From NCBI GenBank assembly GCA_944990035.1, contig CALYLX010000026.1, positions 62,001 to 126,000 on the forward strand: a stretch of 64,000 bases of DNA, written 5' to 3'. The stretch comes from Clitopilus passeckerianus (lineage: Eukaryota > Basidiomycota > Agaricomycetes > Agaricales > Entolomataceae). The notes under the pieces are model-generated. The model was not told the origin of the DNA. It searched no databases and saw only the letters and a program-made list of their open reading frames with translations. This document shows, piece by piece, positions 13,101 to 24,973 of the stretch. Each line of letters starts with the position of its first letter. The stretch's first letter is position 1. The position numbers and the translations under genes were made by a program.

Positions 13101-15082
13101 TAGGCGCTTAAGAAGGAAGTTCATGTGAAGAGGACCTACATCCTCGTTGTTTTCCTTCTTCAAGTTGTTCGTGAACCAGCTCGGAAGTCAATTATCACAA
13201 TAAATGACTGATCTTATCTACATCGCTAGCCTCGTGTATCCCATGCTTAAGGCGCTCACCTGGAGAGGTCAAATGATTATGAGAGCTTCCATTTCGATAG
13301 TTGATCCATCGATAGCGGGTGCATGGCCCGAGTCAGAAAGGAGAGTAGGAGGATCGACACGGGATTACCAGGTACCTCCAAAAGAATACCATTTGGGAGG
13401 ATTTATTGTTCCTGACGGGCTAGTATGACGTATCATATGCACGGTGTATGCGCCACAACATCCTGGCAAGCCCAAGGCAAGCTGGTAGGGTTCAAGGTCA
13501 TCAGAGATTCATCGATTTGATCGATCTTTAGAATAGCAAGGCCAACACTATTCAGGTTCACAATTTGATCTATCCATCATCAAATACACGTCTCAGTTGG
13601 ATTGAGTCTCGCAGCTTCTCGTAGCTGAACGAACCAAATGGACTCTCGGAGAATTGCTGGAGAATCTGAGAGGCCCAATATCCAATATTGATCGTGCCTG
13701 TGTTTATGCGTATTGACGCGTTATTTGCCTAAAGCTTGATATCCTAACAGATTGCAATGACCTGAGCACAATTCTTGAGCACTGGCACGTCGATGAGGAT
13801 CTAGATATCTAAAGCTTCGTTGATATCTGTCTTCGTAAGGTCAATAATCTATAGAAGAACCTTGTGTTATTGCAGGATCATCTAGAACTGACCTCTTTAC
13901 GTCGTTGCATGTTCTGTCAAGAAATCTAGCCACTGGTCTCCGGAAATCAGAAATTGCACATTCAGGCGGAGGGCCTGCAATACGCATAATTTCTTCTAGC
14001 CCTACAGGTTCAACTCGCGAAACTTGCTTATTATAATCAAGCGGCCTGACTCCCCAAGAATAATCACCGTGAACTTTGAAGTCTTATCCATGGTTCTGCC
14101 GAGTCCGAATCCCCATCTTATCGATATAACCGTCCCGCAGATTTTCAATTGTTTCCCCCGTACTTGAGCCATACCATACCCGACTTGGCCCGCTACCTTC
14201 CGCCGCTGTTTCTGAAGAGCTCAAGGCCGATAAATCTCCGTTCAACCTGATCATTGAACTCTTGATCAACGAGACAAACTAGCATGATCTTCGGACTAAG
14301 CTCATGCTTGCTGTAGTATCGGCTCGGGACGGGGAACTGAAGATGTGACTTTACATGCTGTTCATGGTAGATCTGGGAACCCTGCCCGTCATCTCATGAT
14401 TATCGTTTCAACGTCATCTTGAGCCATACTGACGAATCCATTTGGAGTAGCCAAGGTCACCCTTTTGCCCAACCAGCTCGCCCTTAGAATTAAATACGCC
14501 AACTCGAAACAGTTTCTACTAGCTCGAACTCCTTCTTGGATCGAGAAGCTCTGTATTAGGTTTTTGTATGCTAGCTCCCGATCTGACTCCACTGAACACG
14601 ACGAATCCGCGTTCTGGGGGCTCTATTATACCGGCATACGCCTGACAGAGTGGCAGCTATTCCCGTCAATTTCTTTTGAAACATTGGTGTCTTCATTGGG
14701 GGGATCGTTGATAGCCTATGGTCAGGGTCTTCGGCCAGTACCCAAGGGTCCAGCAACGAGGTCGCTTGTGTCATTTCGATTGCCTACTGAATTCTTCTGA
14801 GATAATAGTGCTCAGGGACCGACTCGCAACAGTTTTGGCTCGCGGGAACCATAAGTGGCAGCGGAACCCTGACATTCTCATTCTTGAGACGTCATTATAC
14901 CGCCTCGTGTAACTTGCGCTTGTTGGGATTATATCCGCAATCCGGAAGATACCAACCGATGTCATCTCTTGGTACTAGGTCCAGGTTCAAAAGTGGTGGC
15001 CGAGATTCCTAATAGTGAAGAACAATCCGATGAATTGTGATGGTGATACAACGCCTCGGAAGGCAACAAAGTACAGGAAGCT
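7143..15082. other. About 8 kb without a supportable gene
   Basis: Open frames up to 140 codons occur (for example at 7,360-7,764 and 8,376-8,798) but have no domain-like content, no matching neighbours across splice sites, and competing frames on the other strand. The stretch from about 10.2 to 14.5 kb is visibly AT-richer. A short imperfect inverted repeat (GATGTAGG at 13,097, CCTACATC at 13,135) is the only local structure I noticed. No tRNA or transposon end was recognised. Confidence 0.55.
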
Positions 15083-16291
15083 TCAATTCCACAAAAGGCG
15101 TAGGTCCTGCGGCAAGCTCGCCAAATACCCAGGTTCAAGAGCGTGTAAAGTCACCATGGGTTCATACTTTCCAGACCGTATAACAATCCCGGCTGTCTTC
15201 GTAGAACTCCCCTCTGCAGCTGGTGCGTTCTCCATTGCTGCCCTGATCAGCTGTATCAACTTCACGACTTTGCGAAGTGTGTCCGCGTTTCTCTCCTCCC
15301 ACCTCTTCAATGCGCCGGTCTTGATTACATTTGTCTTTTGCACCGCTGAGAAGTAACCAGTTCCGTCGTGATATCCAGAAATGAGAATAGGTGTCTGGGA
15401 AAACCATAGCTGCTGTAACGTGCGCGAACTTGGGGGAGGACGTTTCTTTTTCGGGGTCAGGCGGAGTGTCTTGATTTCAGCAACGTCCTTCCGGGAGATC
15501 ATGCGTCCTGACTTGAATGTCTGCAGCCCACTGGCGGAGGTGGAAATTAACTCGCACTTGCCGGGGTCCATGACGCCAGGGTTGGAAGCGAGACAAGCAT
15601 CCACTTGATACTTTGTCATAATCTTCAAGCCACCGAACCGATATTGTATCACTCTTTCGTGATGAACAATGGCCTCCGGCGTAGGTGATGTGAATTGGTG
15701 CTCGAAGTTCATGCCATACGTGACTCCGGGAGTGCCGTAGCTGGATCCAACCCAGCCAATATAAATCAGAAGGGTATTCCCTATGAGCTCTGCGTCAATC
15801 CGATGGTTTACGCTCTCTCCATTCACAAAGTTGAATAGAGCACGCAAATTTTTTCTCTCAACAATGACATCGACATCATTGAGCGAGATATCTGGAGATG
15901 TAACTATCAGAGAGCGCAGCATGGAGTCCAGGGGACAAGGAGGAAGGATATGTCGAGGGTCAGTCGCCTGCGGGTCTGGGGATAGTTGCACAGGGAGCTC
16001 TTGATCAAGCCAGTGCGGTGGACGGGCTGACAGCAACGATTTTAGGTAAGTGTATTCTCACCTAACTTAAAGAAGGGAAGCCTACTGACAAGGAGTGACG
16101 AGATGATTTCTACCGATATCGTAGGATGTTAGACATTGCACGTCTTCAAGCGTAACGCTGCAGTTTTGAGGGACAATGGAATGCAGTGGAATCTCGCTGA
16201 ATGAATGCTTGGTGCCCTTGACCACGGAGTTGGGATCCATGACAGGCGCTGTGGACGGTTGCTGTTGAAGATGGATGTATGGGCGCTTCAT
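15083..16291 (-). CDS. Uncharacterised fungal protein of the family often auto-named geranylgeranyl pyrophosphate synthetase
   Basis: I read two exons. The first runs from ATG 16,291 (an upstream in-frame TTG is not a start) to about 16,088. A GTCAGT donor is followed by an acceptor near 16,030, and the second exon is open to the stop at 15,083. The protein has the order I associate with this family: VDVIVERKNLRALFNFV, then HRIDAELIGNTLLIYIG, then an aromatic/Gly segment ending NFEHQFTS, then HHERVIQYRFGGLKIMTKY followed by VDACL. A basic, Pro-rich segment KTLRLTPKKKRPPPSS and a helical C-terminus follow. There is no DDxxD prenyl-transferase motif, so the usual database name is not supported. 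The function is unknown. The split into strand-rich blocks (DVDVIV, IDAELIG, VIQYRFGG) suggests a nuclease-like alpha/beta fold, but that is only an impression. Confidence 0.65.
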
Positions 16292-16428
16292 CTGAGCCGC
16301 ACTCAAGGCTTGATTCAGTTATGGCCGGCTGTTCACCGAAAGTCTAGCGACGAGCGTGATCATATGTCCAAAAGCCAAAGATGTCCAAAAGTACATCACT
16401 AGTGAGTTACCAATAGAATGCGCGTAAA

Positions 16429-19400
16429 TTATGACGACAGCCCTCTTCCAGGGTGCTGCATGACACTTAGCATACCTCTCCCAAATGCAGCTGCAATCGC
16501 CTCAAATCCACTTTCCTGAACCTCCGATAGCAGAACGTCATGCTGGTCTGCAAGTCGTTCATTTGTCCGCCTGATCTCCCGAATGACACTGTATTCTCGG
16601 GCACACTTTGGACATTCCTCGTTCTCACCCAAACACCTAAAACGAAGCCATCGTGGTTAACAAGAGGCGACAGTGAGCGAAGAAGATAAAAAGTACCTTT
16701 GGTGGAAGCTGTGGTCACACATAAAGTGATAACTGGGTAGATCAAGTTGACCACCGCATGACGAGCAACGAGTGACATGGAAAACGTGGGGACCCTCTGG
16801 ATCCTTGAGTGCCTCCACTTGCTTGAGTTTGGCAGCTGTTTCCAGACGATATGATGTGGTCAATTGCCGGTCCTATAAACGGACAGGTCAGCCCTTCAGG
16901 TTGTGGAGATGGATCGAAAGGCAAGCCTTCTGAATCGCGGATCTCGTCAATTTCACCCTCTCAATCAGCCACTGCTTGATCAACCCAACACTCGCCACCT
17001 CGTTTCTGCTCAACAGCTGCACGATACCCAATGGCGGCAAGATCTCTTCTTCATCGACAATTTGTAGGAACCTCTTGACGTCGTCGGTATGCCTGGATAG
17101 CAGCTCAGGCGTGGAGGTCAAGAATCTCAGCACGAGCGTGTACAGCTGCGGGTGCTCAGGCCCATACTTATCAAGCTGCTGCACCACTTGTCGAGAAGCC
17201 TCTCGCGAGACATCTGTGTTGCCCTGGTTCTCCTTTTCCTTGTCCATCCAGAATCGCAGAACATCCTCGTACATCCCCATCTTCTCCCAGAGGAGCACAA
17301 GGCCGGATGTGTAGTTTCTGGTGGAGCATAGGATCAAGGCGTGCATAGGGTCGTACGGGAGCGAGGCACTATGCAGGACGCGCATGGCTCTGTCTTGGTG
17401 GTGTTGCTGACTCGAAGTGAGGTACAGCTCCAGGAGGGTATTCCAGACAGCAACTTGATCAGCCTGGTCTGCTTCCTCATCCAGAGGTCGTTCCAGCGTT
17501 CCGTTGGTACCATTAATTTTCCCGTCCAGGCTCTGTCCCCATCGGCGTAGGGCCACAGTTTCCAAAAACGTCACAAACTGGTCCCTGTGGTCGACAAAGT
17601 GCGCAAAATACACGCGAGGGGAGAGTCGTTTGACTGGCGGAGGCAGCGGAGGGAATGTATCTGCCGCTGAAGATGCTGGAAGACCGGAAGGAGGGGTAGC
17701 TGGCCGCTGGTTCGGTATGGTGGCCGGTGGGCTTTGCGAATCCTGGTGAACGGAGGCGGGATGAGAACCGCCTCCCGACAGAGCGTTATCCGTGGTTACT
17801 GCTGGGGGTATTGCCGTTGGCAGATTGACCAGATACGACAGAATCGGCAGGCCCTGAGTTTGTTTTTGCTGGGCTGCTGGTAGACCCTCGTCGACTTCCA
17901 ATGTAGAAGTTGTGCATAGGTCGATCAAAAGCTGTGTTGTCTCTTGCGGCAGGTTCTCCAGCATCGCGCGGCCATATCTTGCAAGATTTGACTCAGCCTG
18001 AAACAACCCAACCGTAAGTTTACGGTAGTTCCAGATAAAGCACAACAAACCTACCGAAGCGGGCCCCAGCTTTCTGAGGTATGCCAAGGCGTCTGCATAA
18101 TTTCCAGAGTCCTCGATCTGGATCCTGAGATAATCTTCGTGCCGCTTGTACTTCCTCGCTAGATAGCTGGCATGCTCAAAGTAGCCTGCCTGCCTGCATA
18201 CCCGAATGGCTGTCTCCAGATCAAAGGGGAGAGCCTCCTTCCCGTCGCTATCAGCGTTCCATTTTGACTCCGTCTTGATGAAGCTATCCAAGCGCGATAC
18301 ATCCTTGAGCTTGGTGTAGGTATTCAGAAGGAGGGTCGTGTGGTCTGCGTTGGCGAGGCCCAGCGAATGTAGTTCTTGCAGATATGTCACGAGGTTGTGT
18401 ATACGCTGCGAGCTGAGGAACTGAATATATGCGTCAAAAACAAGCGATTGGTGAAGGCAGGAGGAAGTTTACCTTCCGAATGACATGACTGGGTTGAAGG
18501 TGTCCAATAGTCTGCACATATTGCTGCATAGCTTGGTCATATTCGCCCTTACCATACAGGTGGTCTCCATACTGCTTATGGATATCTGCTACCACGGATG
18601 CGTCAAGCCGCTGGGTCTTGGCAAGGCTGAGCGCAATTGTAAAGTGCAACTTTCGATAGAGAAAGTCAAGCTTGGTTGCGGTGGACTTTTCTTGGAGGCA
18701 AAGTAGCTGCACACAAAACGTCAGCAGGCAAGAGAGCATGTACGAGAGGCAACCTTACCTTGCCATCGCTCGTCAAGATATAGATATTCCCCCACTGGGA
18801 AATGACTTCCCGCACATCTTGGGTGAACGTGCCAGAATATGCAACATATTTGTTTTCTGGCTCAAAGACGGATATCTTGGTGATATCTGATTCTGCAGGA
18901 CGATTGGGTGTTCTTGCAACGAAGTTCCGTACGGTGGCAGAGGCGTCCGCCGCCGAGGGTACAAATGGAGGAGAAACAATAATCAAGTAGTTGGCATGGG
19001 TGTGTAGTGAGCTTTTCGTCCCTGTAATTAAACCGAGTCAGTATCCAGCAGTCACGGAAACGGAACAAGGATTGTACCCACCCTCGTAAGCATAACAGGG
19101 CCCTCGTCCATCTACACCAACGTAGTAAACAGCTTCTTCCTTCGCGATGACAATATTCTGTTTTCCCCAATCCATAGCCGCACATCCCAACCCGCAGCCA
19201 ATCTCGTCAACAACCTCAGCCGTACTCCCAGTCCCTATCCCGCCACTCCTCCCGGAGACCTGGAATATGAGCACTCTCGATATTGTCGTTATGAAGAGCG
19301 AGAACCCAGGGGTGCTGTCATCTTCTGAAGGTTCCTTGAAGCCGAGCCCTGTGATAGGCTCTCCTGGCGATTCGTGGATGACTCGAGGTTTTGGGATAGA

Positions 19401-20071
19401 GGTCAGGGCTCCGGCTAGGCCTGTGACGAGCGACTGGTCGAGGTGCTTGTAGAAAAGTACGGTGCCGTCTCCAAGACCGATGGCGAGGTAGCTAAGGTTT
19501 GAGGAGAGTGCAATGGAGGAGACCTGATGATGCTCAGTACTGGTGGACAGAGGATAGTGTTTGAAGACTTACGGGATGCGGTTTATTGCTATGCTGAGCT
19601 TTAGCCGATCGTAGAAGAACAGGTCCACCAGTCTTCTTGTCTCTGCTTCCCAGGTCCCATATTTTCAGTAAAGGTGACCGAACCGCGTCCTCTTCCTGTT
19701 CATAAGAATAATCAATAACAGTTCCAGCATCCAGCCTAAGAGGAGACGTACGTACACCCAAAGTAACCAGAATTCCTTTGCATTCTGCCATGTGTGTAAC
19801 ACGCCCGGCGGTATGGGCTATCCAGCTGATGAGAGCTTCAAAGTCTCTGTTCAGGACGTGTACGCTTCCGTGGATATCTGCGATTAGCAGGCCCACAGAC
19901 GAAGATGCAGTCGTGGAGATTTCCAGTGCTGCCTGAGCGCATTCAGCTAACAAGGCTTGTTCCACAGTAGAGACGACATACCTTGAAGATATCTGGAGAG
20001 CTCTCAAGGTCATGGGCGTCCTTGACTTCGACAACATCGAAGAATGGGTAATGCTTCCACTGACAGCGCAT
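16429..20071 (-). CDS. VPS11: Vps11, core subunit of the HOPS and CORVET tethering complexes (RING-H2)
   Basis: Vps11 scaffolds the HOPS and CORVET complexes that tether late endosomes and vacuoles before fusion; it acts on the cytosolic face of these membranes. Ten exons can be chained. Exon 1 (20,071-19,982) gives WKHYPFFDVVEVKD, the conserved start of the family beta-propeller. Exon 2 starts at 19,932 (ALEIS, then GLLIADIHGSVHVLN), exon 3 covers 19,695-19,573 (AVRSPLLKIWDL) and exon 4 starts at 19,523. The alpha-solenoid follows (KYKRHEDYLRIQIEDSGNYA; then YTSGLVLLWEKMGMYEDVL). The C-terminal RING-H2 lies across the last intron: CSSCGGQLDLPSYHFMCDHS, then HQRCLGENEECPKCA. A linker near 17.7 kb is Pro/Ser-rich. 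My exon sum is about 1,050 residues, close to the family. One in-frame intron near 18,000-18,053 can be misread as coding. The gene is divergent from ATP18. Confidence 0.93.
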
Positions 20072-20562
20072 ATAGTCAGCATAGTTCTGGCGCACAAGAA
20101 AGATTGCTGAGGGACTTTGACGCGTTATACGTCTGTTCGTTGTGTCCCGCAGTAATCAAGTCAAAAGACTCACTGCGGGTGCTTCAGCTGTCCCTGCAGC
20201 ACTTGAGCTCCCTGTCGTCAGCGATGAAGACATCTTTCAGCTATTCTTGCAAAATAGTTCTGGGGTATATAGCAGAGAGCCAAAGCGTCAGAAAGTCAAA
20301 AGCCGTTAATGCGAAAGCTGTCGAGGTCACAGTTCATTGAGCCATGATCACTGCCGAAAGCGAAGCGCCCAATTTGGCATTTAGTTCCCACAGTCCAAGG
20401 TCAAGCCAACGCAAACACGGTCTTTTCCGACCAACCATATTCACCTCCACCGTTCATCCCGCTCACTCGTTCTCCTTCGCAGGTACCTCTTTTCCAAGGA
20501 AACTATATAATACGGTGCTAAAAGGTGTTCTTCACAGACAACTCTACATCCGAATAAAAAAA
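20072..20562. promoter_or_regulatory. Shared intergenic promoter of VPS11 and ATP18
   Basis: The 491 bases between the two divergent start codons must hold the promoters of both genes. A possible TATA-like ACTATATAATAC lies about 55 bases before the ATP18 ATG. I could not pick out a similar element for VPS11. Bidirectionality is inferred from orientation only. Confidence 0.5.
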
Positions 20563-20888
20563 ATGGCATTCTTCGGTCTCCGCAAGTGGTCTACACCCGC
20601 AAGTCTTTTTTCTTCCGTGCAGACGTAGGAATGGTTGGCTAATTCGGGAGTTTGTGCTTCGGAAATACAGGTCGCTAGGCCGCTCTGGCCCTTCGCAGTT
20701 GCTGGAGGCATTACATTGTACCTCGTCAACCTTGCTCAGGAGAGCGGCATCAGGTGTACGTGCCCTTCACATGTTCCGACATTCTAGTGTACTCACTCTT
20801 TCCGTTTCTGTTTTAAACAGCTGAGCAATGGAGGAACGACAAGCGCAACCCATACGCTGCCCAGCTCGCTAAGGAGTCGCTGCATTAG
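20563..20888 (+). CDS. ATP18: ATP synthase subunit j (F1Fo-ATP synthase, mitochondrial inner membrane)
   Basis: This small gene is too fragmented to show as one frame. Exon 1 is 20,563-20,598, giving MAFFGLRKWSTP. Exon 2 is 20,671-20,755, giving VARPLWPFAVAGGITLYLVN and then LAQESGIR. Exon 3 is 20,821-20,888, giving EQWRNDKRNPYAAQLAKE. The spliced length is 189 bases, 62 residues. Family features are the short basic N-terminus with a TP turn, the PLWPF entry into a single transmembrane helix, and the D-x-RNP-x-A tail, as in yeast Atp18. Subunit j helps hold dimeric ATP synthase together. The first intron has a GC donor (GCAAGT...ATACAG, 72 bases); the second is GTACGT...AAACAG, 65 bases. It is divergent from VPS11 and convergent with COX16. 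Confidence 0.85.
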
Positions 20889-21307
20889 AAGGAGTTTACT
20901 ATGGGTGGTTGAACGTGTATCACTCCGTGTTGTTGAAGCATAGATTTCGGATTCAATTTAATCAACATTCAAACCTCTCCTCTTCATTCTGCCACCGGGA
21001 CTGCGTTACCACCCGAGTATTATCAAGTCGACATCCCGAGTCTCTTGGAAGGCTACGTGACAGGCCCAGCTCAGGTTGGCTGTCCATTGATGAATTCTCC
21101 ATACAATGTAAGATTTCACTGAGCTGGCCTTGAATAGTACGCACACATGGGGCATGTGGGAGCTCCAACTTGAAGCTCGAAGACCAGTACCGAACCTATG
21201 AGACTCGAATTAAATTGCAATAAACTAGTACACGATATTACTTTTGCTTGCTATATGTTACAAATGCCCATATCCAACAGTCGTTTCCAGCCATGCAGTT
21301 TCAAGGG
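20889..21307. other. Convergent intergenic spacer between ATP18 and COX16
   Basis: These 419 bases hold the 3' ends of two genes pointing at each other. Open frames on both strands are short and meaningless, and no additional gene is seen. The yeast-like polyadenylation signals expected here cannot be assigned with confidence. Confidence 0.6.
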
Positions 21308-21780
21308 TCATGAACTGCTGGGGGTTGGAGGGGTAGGTTCTGTCGGAGGAACTCCCCATTCTGGTACACCCTTTGGCCGCTGTATCCGTTTAGGCTCCCA
21401 CTCCTCATCAGCTGCAGCACTCAGTCGCTGGAAAGTGCACATCCGTCAGCGCGCGAGCAACGAAGAGAACACAGGCAACTCACGAAATACTCCTCCCTTA
21501 TATCCACCTTCCTCCTGTCCTTCTTAAGATTCAATTCCTGCTCTTTCGACACCTAAGAGACAGATTATCCAGTTAGTCGTCTCTTCTCTTTCTTCCGACT
21601 ACGGTGACCTACGTTCTTGACTTTCTGGTCATGCAGTTCATACCGCGTTTGCGTGAACGTCGTGAGACCATAGGACGTTGCTACCATGAGCAGAACGAAA
21701 GGTACCCCGAATATTGCTGGATTTCGTCGAATTGCGCGGTTTAAAGGGCGCTCTTGAAGAGGTTTGGAGCTAAAGGACAT
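21308..21780 (-). CDS. COX16: Cox16, cytochrome c oxidase assembly protein
   Basis: Exon 1 begins at ATG 21,780. It contains the Arg-rich presequence-like start and one transmembrane helix, AIFGVPFVLLMVATSYGLT, then FTQTRYELHDQKVKN. A GTAGGT...TCTTAG intron leads to VSKEQELNLKKDRRKVDIRE and EYF. Another intron (GTGAGT...TTCCAG) leads to LSAAADEEWEPKRIQRPKG and VPEWGVPP, with the stop at 21,308. The motifs RYELHD, REEYFRLS and WEPKRIQRP are diagnostic of Cox16, which sits in the mitochondrial inner membrane and helps metallation and assembly of cytochrome oxidase subunit 2. Three exons totalling about 130-140 residues match the family length. Confidence 0.9.
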
Positions 21781-22087
21781 CTTGCTTTCCTATGTTCATT
21801 GGCGTGTTATTGAGTATCCTGTAAGTAAGGGAGGAGAAACTGACCCTTCGAACCAGGATTTCGACCAACTGCAGTTACTCCTGGTCTCTCCAGATGTTCA
21901 GACTCCAGAGCTGCACTGAAGGGGTTATGTAATCACCGCATTTGGCAAACATAAACGCCTCCACTGGCCTCCAGGGCCAGCGCTAAATGCAGCACAAACG
22001 TTGTTCATTATTCGCCTCCTCAATGTACTCCACACTCAGCCGTATCAGCCCTTACTCACTTTGAAGAATTCTCCAGTTACATAAGTT
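21781..22087. other. Spacer upstream of COX16
   Basis: This is the COX16 5' flank. No ORF of note and no recognisable element is seen before the tandem duplication begins near 22,088. Confidence 0.5.
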
Positions 22088-23523
22088 CTGTGTCGCGTAG
22101 GCTGCTTGCTTGCCCGACAACTTGGACTAGGGCTATTGTTTCGCACCTAGGCGTGGATCGAGATCTGGGCTTGACAGGATCACTATGTTCGGGACTGTCT
22201 AACATGGTTCAATGTTTCGATAGCAGGTTCCGGCATTTATAGCACTGAAAGTGGATGACTATCCGTAGGGTCATTCTGGTCAGAATACTTTCTAGACCAG
22301 ATTAGACGAGAGATGGCAGGCTGCCGTGCGACATCGCTTGTGTGGAACCCTGAGAGTTGGAGCAAAAGTTACTAGCTGGTCAGACTCGAAATCTGGAAGG
22401 AAGCTATATACCGACCCCTCTTCCAGACTTTATTCTGACTTTTACTAGATTCTAGATCCGTTTATGGTTAGTTTATGGAGCATTTCGTGATACGCGGTCC
22501 ATGAAAGGCGTACAATTGGCCTTCCATCCCTTGCAACCGACAAATCTAGTCAACTCCTCCCTGCTCCTACGGGTTGTACTACCAAGGTCAAATCTAACCA
22601 TTCAGACACCGCCATCACCCGGTTACAGTCTGGAATCTGACTCTGACCAGCTTGACCCTACGGATAGTCATCCAGTACTGGAAGCATTCCAAGAGAACTA
22701 CGTAAGTTGGCTATGCAATGAGGGTCATTGCGATCAAAACTCGATCAAACCAACGCGGTCGTCAGAACATGGATCTTTCCATTTCCGCGCTGCACTTCCA
22801 TCAGCGTGTAAAGGAACCCCGGAAAGTCCAAAGCTTTTGTTCGGTTGGATAATATTGTGGTAAGTACCAATATCATACCAATACCAACTCCAGTTTCTAG
22901 AAACGCTCTCGACTTCTGTCGTCTATAGAAGCGTTTCATACTGGCGTCAGAGCGTCTATTTTTCTCGCTTAAATATGCTGGGTTGGATGGCGCACCTCCC
23001 GACCCTTTGCGACTACACCCCCTGCTGGCATTTTGAACGCCGGATAGCGCTAGGCTCATATGTATTCTCACAAGCTTCTTTGCTCGAATTCGAACTCACA
23101 GTTGCAGCGATTCTATTGGAAGATCATTTGGGGCTGCATTCACTCAAGTGTATTCAATCAAAGAGCATGTGTTTCTTTGTGGCTCGTCATGGATGGATAT
23201 TGCATATCATTCAGGTACGCGAGCTCGGGGACTTGGTCTGCTGCCCGCATGCCATGTGAAATATTTCCTGGAGCCTGATCGATCATAGATCGGCATGGAT
23301 CCCCCACTCGGTCCCCGGCATTGATGCAAAGACGACGGCGACGAGACCGGAAGGTCTGTCAGGGTGCACGCAATATATTGCAGTAACCGCAGGCGGTGTA
23401 TTGGACTTTCCTCTTGGAAGCTTCCGCAACGGCCAGAACGCAGATCATCGAAGACTTCCAGGTAAGTATCAGGTCTGCGCCAAAAATGTTCCTGTCTGTT
23501 TTATGCCTATTCGGTCATTCTAG

Positions 23524-23529
23524 TATAAA
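23524..23529 (+). promoter_or_regulatory. TATA box of the copy-1 membrane-protein gene
   Basis: TATAAA in the context AGTATAAAGTG lies 117 bases before the ATG at 23,646. The identical core occurs at the same place in copy 2 although flanks have diverged, which argues that it was maintained. Confidence 0.55.
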
Positions 23530-23645
23530 GTGCCACTCTTTGGAGAGAAGTGCAGGCCAGCTCTCATTCCTTACTCGCGCCTAAACCTGTCAAACTCGCC
23601 CTGTCGAATACGTCTTGCCTACAGCCGTCTATGCCAGCCGTTGAA

Positions 23646-24655
23646 ATGGAACCGACTATGATTGAAACCATCTTGTAAGTTTCACGTATTAGGCTCTTGC
23701 AGCGATCATCTGCTCATACATATACCCACCACCTATCAGAGGGACCGTGCTATCGTGGTCCATCGCGGTGACAGAACTCGTCGATCATACTCTGACCTGG
23801 CTACTACGCTTCTTTTGCTCTACGGTTTTGCTCTGTGCACCCTATTGCACGTACACAAAGGCAAAGCCCGTGATCAAAGAGGCAAAGGGGTTGCTGCATG
23901 ATTACGAACAGTGGAGAAATAATACTAGAGCGACAGTCAATCTTGATCTTGCGGACTCCGACGACGACAGTTTGAATCTCCACGCCGTTCCCATCCCTCT
24001 CCTGAGAGTACGACAAAACTGGGGATCCCATCTCAAAAAGCATGAGAAGCGTACGAGAAGGCTCTTTTTCGGATTTCTGACGTGAGTTTCTCCTTAAGAA
24101 TCCCTCTCATCAATAGGACTTACCCAACGATAGTATCGCCGTCCCTATCTTCTGTGCGATGAACGTCAACGCAAACGTCTGCAGCACAATATTAGGCCCA
24201 ATCCTTGTCAGTCGTTGCATCATGTGTGCCGTCCATCTGGCGGTATTCCATATTTCGATTGGTCCCCAAGTTCGTCGCCTGTCATTCATCATGGAGAACC
24301 TGGTAGGCTGCTTATCGATTGATATTTGTCTTCTCTTTTTCACTTCACCTCTAGACCCACTTGTACCACCCTCTCTCAATCGTTTGGATTGCCATGTCTT
24401 CGGCTCTGGCAGCCATCTTATGGTATGTGGGTGTTTTGTGCGGTGTGTCTACCGAGTGCTAATTCTGGTCGTAGGGCCGTTGTTCTTTTTATCCTTGCCG
24501 CACTAGAGCTGGTGCTCCGGTCTCAAAATGCACTGCATGGTTTTCCTCTTCGACCAGCAGCGATAGTCGGGCTGATTCTGTTGGCAATGTTACCTGACGT
24601 ATTATACATCGTCTGGATATGCCGTAGCCTGCATAAACATCGATTAGCTGCATAG
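23646..24655 (+). CDS. Multi-exon membrane protein, unknown function (intact paralogue)
   Basis: Five exons can be joined. Exon 1 is 23,646-23,674 (MEPTMIETI). Exon 2 is 23,740-24,081 (LSWSIAVTELVDHTLTWLLR; later KEAKGLLHDYEQWRNNTRA; ends RRLFFGFL). Exon 3 starts near 24,134 (IAVPIFCAMNVNANVCSTIL, later RRLSFIMENL). Exon 4 starts near 24,356 (YHPLSIVWIAMSSALAAILW). Exon 5 starts near 24,476 and contains LELVLRSQNALHGFPLRP and a last hydrophobic helix. The total is about 262 residues with roughly four to five hydrophobic segments and an acidic DLADSDDDS loop. I do not recognise the family. Intron positions and phases are shared with the broken copy at 26,347. The alternative start 12 bases upstream (MPAVEMEP) is possible. 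Confidence 0.7.
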
Positions 24656-24966
24656 GCATCGCGTTTAAGCGGGTCATCTGTGCACCCCACAGATCTTAAC
24701 TATTAAATCTTGTTTATAAATATTTACTCCCAAGTAAAGCAGCGCCGTCCACTTCATTTAACGCCTCGATTAGAAACCCAGTATATAACTCTCAAACCAT
24801 ATTTGTCGGATAGTTACGTTGTCATGATTAATTGTTCGTGTTTACGAGGCGGAGCACGAGTTCATCGAGGCTTCCTAAGAAAAAGAATCGTTGGATTACC
24901 CTCGTGTCCGATATTCAAGAAACATAGCCTGGGAATGAGATGTAACAAGCCACACGTCAAATACTC

Positions 24967-24973
24967 TATATAA
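24967..24973 (+). promoter_or_regulatory. Orphan TATA box at the end of duplication copy 1
   Basis: TATATAA in CTCTATATAAGCCTGCAAGG is the counterpart of the element at 27,678 that precedes a small secreted-protein ORF. Here no ATG frame follows within the next 100 bases, so it is either a relic or drives a non-coding transcript. Confidence 0.4.

Noticed and set aside
22501..22863. 120-codon plus-strand frame in duplication copy 1
   Set aside because: The homologous part of copy 2 does not keep the frame or the protein sequence, so it is not under coding constraint.
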